A stretch of 32,408 bases of DNA, from assembly GCA_025210965.1 (NCBI GenBank), contig JAOAQY010000023.1:1-32408 (forward strand), given 5' to 3'. The notes beneath the pieces were generated by a model. That model saw only the letters and a program-made list of their open reading frames with translations, was not told the origin of the DNA and ran no database searches. This document shows positions 7,748 through 16,160 of this stretch, piece after piece. Source of the DNA: Tissierellales bacterium (lineage in GTDB: Bacteria; Bacillota; Clostridia; Tissierellales; JAOAQY01). Position numbers and translations under genes: made by a program. Each line of letters starts with the position of its first letter. The stretch's first letter is position 1.

Positions 7748-10003
7748 TTAAACAATTATCTCTATACTAATTTTATCAATATCTAGGCCATTGTGTATTT
7801 TTTCTACACTTGCATTCTTCTCAAAATATTTTAGTTTTACCAAACTATATTTCCCAAATTTGTATTGATTAGTCTTTCCATCATCTAAATAAAATGTTTT
7901 TTCAAAATTTTCGTCTCCATATATCTGTATCTCAACGGGTTCTTTTTCTAATTCATTTGTAGATTGAATCAATTTATTTTTCAAAATCGCACTTCCTGAT
8001 TTAACGAAAACAGGAATGTTATCAATATTTACATCAATAACGTGATATCCTGAATTATAAACTTCATTTGTCCAATAATCATACCATTTTCCTTCCGGCA
8101 AATATATCATTTTTTTCTTTATTCTAGGTCGTACAATAGGACATACCATTATATTTTCACCTAGTAAAAACTGTTCGTGCAAATCATATGCATTTATATC
8201 TTTAGGATATTCCAAAAACACTGGTCGCATCATTGGCAAACCAAATTGATGAGCTTCATATGCTAAATGATACCATTGTCGCATAAGTTCATACCTTTGC
8301 CCAATATTATTCTTAATAATACTCAATGTTTCCTGACCAAATTCCCAAGGTTCTTGCCTTGTAGAGCCTAGAGAACTATGATTTCTAAAAAATGGTGTAA
8401 AACAGCCAAGCTGATTCCATCTTATAAGTAGCTCTGGAGTCGTGTTACCTATGAAACCGCCAACATCTCCACCTACAAACGCGTAGCCACTTAAACCTAA
8501 ATTCAAAAACATCGGAATTGATAGCTCAAGATGCTCCCAAACACTTGAATTATCGCCAGTCCAAAGTGCAGCATACCTTTGAGATCCAGCAAATGCAGCT
8601 CTAGTTAGTACAAATGGTCTTTCATTTGTATTTATGTTTTCAATACCTTTATAAGTAGCCATTGCTTCCATGAGACCATATAGATTATGAACCTCTTTAT
8701 GCAAATACCTATTTTGTTCATCATCTTCATGAATACAATTTTGTGGTAACGTTTTAGATTCAGTAGAAGAATCTGCCGGTTCATTCATATCATTCCATAT
8801 ACCATTTACACCTGCTTCTAATAAATCTCTGTGTAATTCTCCCCACCATTCGCGTACTGATTCTTTCATAAAATCTGGGAATACCGATTCTCCAGGCCAT
8901 ACAGTTCCTACGTAGTTAGTTTTTCCCGATTCATTTTTTATGAAATAATTGTTTTCTAAACCTTGATCATATACAAAATACCCTTTTTCTTTTTTTACCC
9001 CAGGATCTATTATTACAACAACTTTATAATCCAAACCTTTTAACATTTCAAGCATATCTTTAAAATCATAAAATGCATCACTATCTACAGTAAATACTTT
9101 ATAATTATCCATATAATCTATATCTAAATACAACACGTCGCATGGAACTTTTGACGCTCTCATCTTCTTAGCAACTTCCATCAATTCATCCCGATCATTG
9201 TAGCTCCATCTACTCTGCTGATAGCCTAAGTATGATATATTAGGTAATGGCATAGTACCCGTTAATTGACCATATTTACTGACTATTTCTTTAGCATTTT
9301 GTCCATAAATAAAGTAATAATCTAGCTTTCCTCCACTAGCTTTAAATGTTATATTATCTGAATCGTATTTTCCAAAATCAAATAATGTTTTGTAAGTATT
9401 GTCATGATAGATACCATATGCTCTATTTAAATCTAATCCAATATAAAATGGAATTGCAGTATGATAATGCTCAACTAATGGATGGTGAAGCGGAGCATGA
9501 GCCAATACATCCGAACTCCAATTTTCTGTTTTACTTCCCAATTTATTTAGAAATCCATATTTTTCACCAACGCCATAAATTCCATTTTCCCACATTAACT
9601 TTTTCTTTAGCTCAACAACCATATCCTCACTTTGAATTTGTGACTCAGCGACACTTTGAGCTTGTTCTTGCATAGTCATGTCTTCTTTTTTAATATCTTT
9701 TGATTTCAAAGGTTTATCTATTCTATAGCTGCAATCTTCACTTATCAAAAATCCATCTAAATCATAAATCTTGACCTTTAAACTTTGTTCATCTATTACT
9801 ATTTTAATCCTATCTGTTTCTATTGTATTTTTATCTAGCGAAACTTCTAATTCTCTAGGTTTTAGAATAATAGCAGGACTACTTTCTGGTAATTTTTTTT
9901 GATCACTATATACAAATCTTATAATATCGTGGTCAAAAAATTGTATGTCCAAAAAGCTATTATCATTTTCTACAGTATATCCGTAAGTTGTCTTTTTTAT
10001 CAT
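7748..10003 (-). CDS. Alpha-glucosidase, glycoside hydrolase family 31
   Basis: GH31 enzymes remove terminal alpha-linked glucose (or xylose) residues with retention of configuration. The 751-residue protein has an N-terminal beta-domain, then the barrel with VPCDVLYLDIDYMDNYKVF, the nucleophile motif GIWNDMNEPA (Asp405) and the acid/base region WTGDNSSVWEH (Asp484), followed by FTPFFRNHSSLG. The absence of a signal peptide indicates a cytoplasmic enzyme. It is the last gene of the maltodextrin operon. Its ATG overlaps the stop of the GH133 gene (ATGA), with GGAG 7 nt before the start, so the two are translationally coupled. Maltodextrin-type alpha-1,4 substrates are inferred from context; alpha-1,6 or other specificity cannot be excluded. 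Confidence 0.92.
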   Translation of the reverse strand: MIKKTTYGYTVENDNSFLDIQFFDHDIIRFVYSDQKKLPESSPAIILKPRELEVSLDKNTIETDRIKIVIDEQSLKVKIYDLDGFLISEDCSYRIDKPLKSKDIKKEDMTMQEQAQSVAESQIQSEDMVVELKKKLMWENGIYGVGEKYGFLNKLGSKTENWSSDVLAHAPLHHPLVEHYHTAIPFYIGLDLNRAYGIYHDNTYKTLFDFGKYDSDNITFKASGGKLDYYFIYGQNAKEIVSKYGQLTGTMPLPNISYLGYQQSRWSYNDRDELMEVAKKMRASKVPCDVLYLDIDYMDNYKVFTVDSDAFYDFKDMLEMLKGLDYKVVVIIDPGVKKEKGYFVYDQGLENNYFIKNESGKTNYVGTVWPGESVFPDFMKESVREWWGELHRDLLEAGVNGIWNDMNEPADSSTESKTLPQNCIHEDDEQNRYLHKEVHNLYGLMEAMATYKGIENINTNERPFVLTRAAFAGSQRYAALWTGDNSSVWEHLELSIPMFLNLGLSGYAFVGGDVGGFIGNTTPELLIRWNQLGCFTPFFRNHSSLGSTRQEPWEFGQETLSIIKNNIGQRYELMRQWYHLAYEAHQFGLPMMRPVFLEYPKDINAYDLHEQFLLGENIMVCPIVRPRIKKKMIYLPEGKWYDYWTNEVYNSGYHVIDVNIDNIPVFVKSGSAILKNKLIQSTNELEKEPVEIQIYGDENFEKTFYLDDGKTNQYKFGKYSLVKLKYFEKNASVEKIHNGLDIDKISIEIIV

Positions 10004-11952
10004 TTTTCTACTCCTTTATCAAATAAAATATAAGATTCTAATATCGTTCCAATTGACCATGCCTGAGCAAAACAACCTCTACCAATATGTGGATACATTC
10101 CTTCATATATTTCTCCAATAGAGCCGATTCCACCTTCTTTCAAATTCATTTCTATAGCATCAAACCCAATTTGACTCACAAATTCATCTAAACCATATAC
10201 ACTTGTATATGCTTTGATCCATTCTCCTAAAAGCCAAGGCCAAACGGTTCCTCTATGATATGCTCCATCTCTCTCTAGTGCACAACCTTCATAATATGGC
10301 TCATAATTAATATCATCATTCTCTAATGTTCTCAGTCCTAGTGGTGTATACAATTTAGATAAAATTTTATCTACTACTAGTTTTGATTTATCTTCATCCA
10401 ATAATTCAAATGGCAAACTCACAGCCAATATTTGGTTGGGTTTTAAAGCGGTTTCTACATAGTTTTCTCTCACCACATCATTTAAATACTCTTTTTCTTC
10501 GTTCCAAAATAAATCCTCATAAGCCTCTTTGACCGCACTAGCTTCTTTAAAATAATATGAGCTATCACCGCCACATATATTTGAAAATATTTCCATAATA
10601 CAAAGTGCATTATACCAAAGTGCATTTATTTCAACTGCAAATCCATGCCTCTTTATAGGTATCCATCCCTCTACTTTGACATCCATCCAAGTCAATTGAG
10701 TTTGATCCGTACCTGCCCAAATAAGTCCATTTTCACTTTTAAAAATTGGACCTTTAGTGCCACACATATGCTTTTTTATAACTTCTTCTAATTTTGTATA
10801 TATTGATTCTATAAATTCTTTATCACCAGTTTCTTTATAATACTTGTAGCATGCTATAAAATACCAAAGCGTAGCATCACAAGTATTGTATAGGGGTTCT
10901 TCATTTTCATCAGGAAACATATTTGGTATCAAACCATCTTTCAAATATTTTGAAAAACTTATCAGTATTGATTTCGCCTCTCCAAATCGTTTAGTAGCTA
11001 AAGTTATTCCAGGAAATGCAATCATAGTATCCCTGCCCCAATCAGTAAACCACGGATAACCTGCTATTATTGTTTTATTTTCTGTTGATTTTCTATGAAC
11101 TATAAATTTATCAGCAGCTCTAACTAGTTCTTTTCCAAATTCTGTTTTGAATCCACTTTTTTTTACTATTTTATCCATTCTCTTATTTAAATCTTCTTTG
11201 ATGTCCTTAAAAAAATGTTCGTCTTGCTTTGATTTTAGATAGAGAACTGACTCATTTCTTGTATTACTCTTTACGCAAATCTTAATTTTTGTCGGAACAA
11301 ATGCTTTTTCTTTAAAATCTAATCCTCTGAGTTTTTCAACTGGATAGTATAACCATGGTGTCCAGCTATCTTCTCTTTCGAACACTGCATTCTCCATTTC
11401 CATATAGCAATCTCCGCGATCAAAACTATAACAAACACCATTCTCTATATTGTGCTGCTTAATATTAATTTCCATATCTTTTCTTAGTTTGTGATGATCC
11501 CGATCAACACAATATGGATATAAATTCAAATAAATTTTTTTGTCTGTATTATTTATTATTTCATACGAAATAGCCACATACCCAGTTTTTCTAGCTTTTA
11601 TCATTTCTCTCTTAATAAAAATATTGTGATTTGGAAGCTTATAACTATGAACAACACTTTCACCTACTTCTACACATTGAAGCGGTTCTAAATCTTTTAT
11701 TTTCAGTGATTCATCAAAATCAGGATTCAATCTATAGCTTTCACCTCCAATTACAATTTCTTCAGCTATCTTACTGATGAAAATATGTCTGTCAACTGGA
11801 GCTCTAAGTGAACGATGGTCTATCCCATGATATCTTCTTGTATTTATCCCTAAAATTGTAGAAGACAAAAAACCACCATATCCATCTGTTAAAAAATATT
11901 CTTTAGACATCCCTGCTTCTAAATTCGGCCAATCATTTACATTATATTTCAT
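10000..11952 (-). CDS. Glycogen debranching enzyme-like amylo-alpha-1,6-glucosidase (GH133)
   Basis: A 650-residue protein with the prokaryotic debranching-enzyme layout: an N-terminal domain (LTDGYGGFLSSTILGINTRR, then YHGIDHRSL) and a C-terminal (alpha/alpha)6 barrel with AGYPWFTDWGRDTMIAFPG, NTCDATLWYFIACYKYY and ALERDGAYHRGTVWPWLLG. Members hydrolyse alpha-1,6 branch stubs in glycogen or branched dextrins. The gene overlaps the upstream GH13 gene by 11 nt and the downstream GH31 gene by 4 nt, so all three hydrolases are made together. Its ribosome binding site (AGGATGAG) lies inside the end of the GH13 gene. No signal peptide is visible, so it acts in the cytoplasm on imported dextrins or stored glycogen. 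Confidence 0.9.
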   Translation of the reverse strand: MKYNVNDWPNLEAGMSKEYFLTDGYGGFLSSTILGINTRRYHGIDHRSLRAPVDRHIFISKIAEEIVIGGESYRLNPDFDESLKIKDLEPLQCVEVGESVVHSYKLPNHNIFIKREMIKARKTGYVAISYEIINNTDKKIYLNLYPYCVDRDHHKLRKDMEINIKQHNIENGVCYSFDRGDCYMEMENAVFEREDSWTPWLYYPVEKLRGLDFKEKAFVPTKIKICVKSNTRNESVLYLKSKQDEHFFKDIKEDLNKRMDKIVKKSGFKTEFGKELVRAADKFIVHRKSTENKTIIAGYPWFTDWGRDTMIAFPGITLATKRFGEAKSILISFSKYLKDGLIPNMFPDENEEPLYNTCDATLWYFIACYKYYKETGDKEFIESIYTKLEEVIKKHMCGTKGPIFKSENGLIWAGTDQTQLTWMDVKVEGWIPIKRHGFAVEINALWYNALCIMEIFSNICGGDSSYYFKEASAVKEAYEDLFWNEEKEYLNDVVRENYVETALKPNQILAVSLPFELLDEDKSKLVVDKILSKLYTPLGLRTLENDDINYEPYYEGCALERDGAYHRGTVWPWLLGEWIKAYTSVYGLDEFVSQIGFDAIEMNLKEGGIGSIGEIYEGMYPHIGRGCFAQAWSIGTILESYILFDKGVEK

Positions 11953-13240
11953 CTTTTCTCATCCTCAATACAAAAGGCTTGCCATCCACTCTAATATATC
12001 TATTTTCAAATTTACATTTAGAACCTGTCATTAAATCTTTATAATATGAATATTTTATTGGAATATTTTTTTCAATAGACTTATTCTCCAAATCAAATAT
12101 TCCAATCCATTCAAACTCACTATTTTCCCACTTAGATATCACTACACCTAGTTTTTCATCATATTCTATGGAATGTTTTCCATTTACTGGCAATTCTTTT
12201 TTTATTTTTCCTAATTTTTTTATAAATTTCTCATATTCTATATCTCTATTTTCCCAGTTTACTTCATCTTTTTCAAACAAGCTTGGAGTCTTTTTATCAT
12301 AACTTTCTTGACCCGCATATAATAAAACTGCTCCCTTTTGAAAATACATAAACGCCGTCCAATTCCAAAGTCTTGATTTATCGTTTATCATATAACTTGC
12401 TCTTGGATTGTCATGATTTTCTAAAAATTTCAATTTAACATAGTTTTCTTGATAACTACCATCTTGTGCCTTTATGCCTTCAATATATCGTTTCAGACTT
12501 CCATTTCCAGCAAAATAGTTTTTCAAATATTCATGAACATCATAATCATATAAAATATCAAATGCCTCAAATACCTCCGATTCAGACCAGGCTTTATGAC
12601 CCATATCTCTCAGCTCTTTTACAAAATGAGGCTCTACAGATTCAGCAAGCCAAATAACATCTTTTTTCTTATCTTCAATTCTTGATCTAGCTTTTAACCA
12701 AAAATCCACAGGCACCATTGATGCTACATCACACCTAAAACCATCTACGCCTAAGTCAATCCACTTCTCTAATGAACAAATTAGATTTTCATCTAATATA
12801 GCTTTTTCATAATCTATATCTATTACATCACTCCAATCAGAAACCTTTGATTTTGGAATTTTATCTTCACTATAAAATGCATCTGGGTGTAGTTTATAGA
12901 GTTTCGATTCATGTGATGTATGATTGTAGACTACATCTATAATACACTTCATGCCTCTTTTATGTATTTCCTTAAGCAATTTTTCAAATTCATATTCCGT
13001 TCCATATTCAGGATTCACTGAGTCATAATCCTCTATTGAATATGGACACCCCAAACTTCCTTTTCTAGAAATTTTTCCAATAGGATGTATTGGCATAAAC
13101 CAAATAATATCTACGCCCAAATTTTTTATTCTATCTAAGTCTGATATTATAGAACTAAATGTTCCTTCTACTGTATGATTTCTAATATAGATTTCATATA
13201 TCACTAAATTTCTAAGCTTTGTTGATGTTTGTTCTGCCAT
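11942..13240 (-). CDS. Alpha-amylase family hydrolase (GH13), cytoplasmic
   Basis: A 432-residue GH13 protein with the four conserved regions: DVVYNH, DGFRCDVAS (nucleophile Asp171), IWLAESVEP (acid/base Glu200) and LENHDNPR (Asp277). The absence of a signal peptide and of starch-binding modules points to a cytoplasmic maltodextrin-degrading enzyme (maltogenic amylase, alpha-glucosidase or neopullulanase-like); the exact specificity is not readable. Start: AGGAGG lies 9 nt before the ATG at 13240, better than the in-frame TTG at 13246. It follows the repressor gene and lies just after the hairpin at 13268-13296, so its expression depends on read-through or on a promoter I cannot see. Confidence 0.9.
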   Translation of the reverse strand: MAEQTSTKLRNLVIYEIYIRNHTVEGTFSSIISDLDRIKNLGVDIIWFMPIHPIGKISRKGSLGCPYSIEDYDSVNPEYGTEYEFEKLLKEIHKRGMKCIIDVVYNHTSHESKLYKLHPDAFYSEDKIPKSKVSDWSDVIDIDYEKAILDENLICSLEKWIDLGVDGFRCDVASMVPVDFWLKARSRIEDKKKDVIWLAESVEPHFVKELRDMGHKAWSESEVFEAFDILYDYDVHEYLKNYFAGNGSLKRYIEGIKAQDGSYQENYVKLKFLENHDNPRASYMINDKSRLWNWTAFMYFQKGAVLLYAGQESYDKKTPSLFEKDEVNWENRDIEYEKFIKKLGKIKKELPVNGKHSIEYDEKLGVVISKWENSEFEWIGIFDLENKSIEKNIPIKYSYYKDLMTGSKCKFENRYIRVDGKPFVLRMRKDEI

Positions 13241-13267
13241 ATTCAAATTCCTCCTTTTGCTTACAAG

Positions 13268-13296
13268 AAAGCCCTAAGCTTTATCCTTAGGGCTTT
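13268..13296 (-). terminator. Hairpin overlapping the end of the repressor gene
   Basis: AAAGCCCTAAG (13268-13278) pairs perfectly with CTTAGGGCTTT (13286-13296) around a 7-nt loop. On the minus strand the TAA stop of the lacI-type gene lies inside the first arm, and a modest U-tract (TTTCTTGT) follows. It is probably a leaky terminator that lowers expression of the three downstream hydrolase genes relative to malEFG. Confidence 0.65.
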
Positions 13297-14297
13297 TTAT
13301 AAGTCGTAGACTCTCTCTCTATAAATGCAGTATCTACGATATAATTATACAATTTTCTCTCTTCGTTATTTAAATAATCTATCAGAAGTTTAGCAGCATG
13401 ATGTCCTAACTCTTCAGATCTTATATCTACACTACTTAATGTTGGTTTAAAATACTCTGCAAGTAGTGTATTGTTAAATCCTACTACGTCCATCTTACCT
13501 TTTTTCAAAAACTTTAACGCTTTTAATGCTCCAAACGCTAGTAAATCATCTGTTGTAGCAAATGCATCGACATGATAATTTTCTAATATTTTTTTTGCAG
13601 CTTCATATCCATGATCCTCGTCGAAATCCGTATATACAACTAAATCTTCCTCTATCTGAATTCCTCTATTTTCAAGTGCTAATTTATAGCCATCAAAACG
13701 ATCTCTTGTAACAGTGTAATTACTACTTCCACCGATAAATGCTATATGTTTATTTCCTCTTCTAATTAGCCTATTAACTACCTCATACATGGCATGAAAA
13801 TTGTCATTGTCCACCCACAATATATCATCTTTTTCCTGTGGTCTTCCAACTACGACAAATGGTTTTTCGATTTTTTTCAAATATTCAATCGCCGAATCCT
13901 CTGATTCTGAATTGGCTAATATAATTCCATCTACCCACCTACTGTCTATCATGTCCTGTACTACACTAAGTCTATCTTGACCCTCTGATGCATATGCATA
14001 CAATATATAATATCCTCTCTTTTGAGCATAAAAGCTTACACCTCTCATTAATTGTATAAAAAACGGATTCAATGCATTATGCTCGTCAGTATCTGGTAAT
14101 ATTAATCCAAGCGTTTTAGTGGACTTGTTAGCCAAACTCCTAGCTATTATATTTGGTTTGTAATTTAATACTTTCATCGCTTCATACACTCTTGTTTTAG
14201 TCGCATCACTTATTCTAGAACTATTAGAAATAACTCTTGATACTGTAGATGGAGACACTCCTGCTAATTTTGCTACATCTTTTATTGTTGATGGCAT
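13287..14297 (-). CDS. LacI-family repressor, probable maltose regulator
   Basis: A 336-residue LacI-family protein. The N-terminal HTH and hinge read TIKDVAKLAGVSPSTVSRVI and VLNYKPNIIARSLANKST; the rest is a periplasmic-binding-like sugar sensor (LGLILPDTDE, GIILANSESED, FVVVGRP, AFIGGSSNYTVTRDRFDGY). It lies 15 nt after malG inside the transporter operon and is therefore autoregulated. Two nearly identical LacI-type operators in the window precede malE (17491-17504) and the GH65 gene (1480-1493), making it the obvious candidate to bind them. A maltose or maltodextrin inducer is inferred from context. MalR is the closest functional analogue, but I do not assert orthology. Confidence 0.92.
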   Translation of the reverse strand: MPSTIKDVAKLAGVSPSTVSRVISNSSRISDATKTRVYEAMKVLNYKPNIIARSLANKSTKTLGLILPDTDEHNALNPFFIQLMRGVSFYAQKRGYYILYAYASEGQDRLSVVQDMIDSRWVDGIILANSESEDSAIEYLKKIEKPFVVVGRPQEKDDILWVDNDNFHAMYEVVNRLIRRGNKHIAFIGGSSNYTVTRDRFDGYKLALENRGIQIEEDLVVYTDFDEDHGYEAAKKILENYHVDAFATTDDLLAFGALKALKFLKKGKMDVVGFNNTLLAEYFKPTLSSVDIRSEELGHHAAKLLIDYLNNEERKLYNYIVDTAFIERESTTYKKP

Positions 14298-14312
14298 ATA
14301 GTCACATCCTTT

Positions 14313-15173
14313 TTATTCCTTAACACCTCCAACGGTCAATCCACCTACTAAAAATCTAGATAAACTAATAAATAGAATAACTACTGGCAATGCTGTTATA
14401 ATAGCAGCTGCAGAGTAAACTCCCCACTGCGTTGTAAACTCTCCTTGTAGTCTAACAAGACCAACTGGCAATGTCAACACTTCTGGTTTCGTCATTATAA
14501 CTTTGGCAATAATATACTCAGACCATGCCGTCATAAATGCAAATAATGCTGAAACCGCCAGTGCTGGTGTTGAAAGAGGTATTACTATTTTATAGAATGC
14601 TTTAAAGGCACTACATCCATCTATATAAGCACTCTCTTCCAAAGACTTTGGTATAGTATCAAAATATCCTTTAAGATTCCAAACTGTAAACGGAAGTGCC
14701 GTAGCTATATATGGTATCAGCAATCCTGCCATGTCGTTCGTTAATTTTAGTTTTACTAAAAGTATATACGTCGGTAACAAAAGCATAGAGGCCGGAAACA
14801 TTTGTGTAGACAAAAATACAAGCATTCCCGTTTTTCTTCCCCAAAATCTATACCTAGAATAAGCATATGCAGCCGGCGCTGCTACAACCAATGTCAAAAA
14901 ACAAGTAAGCGTTGATATTATCAAACTGTTTTTTAGCCACAAAAGTAAATCTATCTCTGTAAGTGCTGCTCTATAATTTTCAAAAGTCCAATTCTCGGGT
15001 ATTATATTTAAACTCGATGTAAAAAGTGAATTATCTGGTCTAAGTGATACAGATAGTACATTGAGTAGCGGATATATTGAAATCAGCGCAACTATTGTAA
15101 GTGTAACATAAATCGCTATTATTTTAGGAATAGAGTCTCCCTTTTCAAAGTGTTTATTCTTCAATGATCTCAT
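14313..15173 (-). CDS. malG: Maltodextrin ABC transporter permease, MalG/MdxG type
   Basis: A 286-residue integral membrane protein with six predicted helices. The cytoplasmic EAA loop that contacts the ATPase reads EESAYIDGCSAFKAFYKIVI, followed by PLSTPALAV. The N-terminal segment ending in ISIYPLLNVLSVSLRP and the C-terminal FLVGGLTVGGVKE are typical of MalG-type permeases. Its ATG immediately follows the malF stop (TAGATG), with GAGGTGAG as ribosome binding site inside malF, so the two permeases are coupled and form a heterodimer. Maltodextrin as substrate is inferred from the hydrolases and phosphorylases in the same regulon. Confidence 0.93.
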   Translation of the reverse strand: MRSLKNKHFEKGDSIPKIIAIYVTLTIVALISIYPLLNVLSVSLRPDNSLFTSSLNIIPENWTFENYRAALTEIDLLLWLKNSLIISTLTCFLTLVVAAPAAYAYSRYRFWGRKTGMLVFLSTQMFPASMLLLPTYILLVKLKLTNDMAGLLIPYIATALPFTVWNLKGYFDTIPKSLEESAYIDGCSAFKAFYKIVIPLSTPALAVSALFAFMTAWSEYIIAKVIMTKPEVLTLPVGLVRLQGEFTTQWGVYSAAAIITALPVVILFISLSRFLVGGLTVGGVKE

Positions 15174-16103
15174 CTATCTCACCTCTTCCGTTCCTTTTAT
15201 GAATTTCATAAACGTCATTACAAATATAAACAATATAAAGAATATAACAACAGAATAAGCTGCTGCATATCCATATCTGTAGAACATAAATGCCAATCTA
15301 TAAACTTCAGTTACCAATATTTGTGTTTTATCATTTCCAAAACCACCAGCTATTATGATAATTACGTTTAGCATGTTAAACGTCCAAACAGTACCAAGTA
15401 CAATAGATGGTGCTAGAACAGGTTTCAAAAGCGGCAACGTGATATTCTTAAATTTATGCCAATTTGAAGCGCCATCAATTTCAGCGGCCTCATATAATTC
15501 ATTTGGTATAGACTGCAATCCTCCTAAACTAATCATCATCATAAATGCACAACCTAACCAAATATTGGTTATAATGGCTGCAATAAATGTCATAGTAGGA
15601 TCTCCAAGCCAGTTTACTGGATTCATTCCTAAATTTTGCAATAAAATATTTACCGCACCAAATTTGAAATTAAACATACCCTTCCAAGTCAATGCTGCTA
15701 TGTATTGTGGCATAGCCCATGGAATAATAAGCAAAACTCTATAAATTGCCTTTCCAGGCAATTTTCTATTAAGCAAAATTGCTAACCAAAGACCAATAGA
15801 CACGTGAAATGATACGTTCACTACGGTCCAAATTACCGTTCTAAGTAGTGTTGCAAACATCTTTCCATCCGTTAATATTTTTACATAATTTGCAAAACCA
15901 ATTATGTTTGGATCCTTAAATGTTTTTAAACTCATATCAGTAATAGATAGATAAAAACCATAACTCAATGGGTAAAACACCATCAATATCAATAATATAA
16001 GTGCTGGTGCTGTAAATAAATATGGTGTTCTCTTTTTTATCATCAAGCTATTACTGCGTTCATACTTTTTTGGCTTTTTGACTGCACTAGTTTCTGCGAC
16101 CAT
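15174..16103 (-). CDS. malF: Maltodextrin ABC transporter permease, MalF/MdxF type
   Basis: A 309-residue permease with a short basic cytoplasmic N-terminus and six predicted helices (first: YLFTAPALILLILMVFYPLS). The EAA loop is EAAEIDGASNWHKFKNITLP. It lacks the long N-terminal extension of enterobacterial MalF, as usual in Gram-positive bacteria. The start follows GAGAGGTAGCTAA and lies 58 nt after malE, with a terminator-like hairpin between them. It pairs with malG. No gene for the ATPase subunit (MsmX/MalK) is in the window; a shared ATPase encoded elsewhere is common in this group. Confidence 0.93.
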   Translation of the reverse strand: MVAETSAVKKPKKYERSNSLMIKKRTPYLFTAPALILLILMVFYPLSYGFYLSITDMSLKTFKDPNIIGFANYVKILTDGKMFATLLRTVIWTVVNVSFHVSIGLWLAILLNRKLPGKAIYRVLLIIPWAMPQYIAALTWKGMFNFKFGAVNILLQNLGMNPVNWLGDPTMTFIAAIITNIWLGCAFMMMISLGGLQSIPNELYEAAEIDGASNWHKFKNITLPLLKPVLAPSIVLGTVWTFNMLNVIIIIAGGFGNDKTQILVTEVYRLAFMFYRYGYAAAYSVVIFFILFIFVMTFMKFIKGTEEVR

Positions 16104-16131
16104 TTAGCTACCTCTCTTTCTTTTAAAAAGA

Positions 16132-16151
16132 GGGATGATTTTCATCATCCC
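16132..16151 (-). terminator. Attenuating hairpin between malE and malF
   Basis: On the minus strand GGGATGAT and ATCATCCC form a perfect 8-bp stem closed by a GAAA (GNRA-type) tetraloop and followed by TCTTTTT. This looks like a leaky terminator or mRNA-stabilising hairpin after the binding-protein gene, which would give more MalE than permease. Such arrangements are known in other maltose operons. Confidence 0.7.
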
Positions 16152-16160
16152 ACCATTCAA

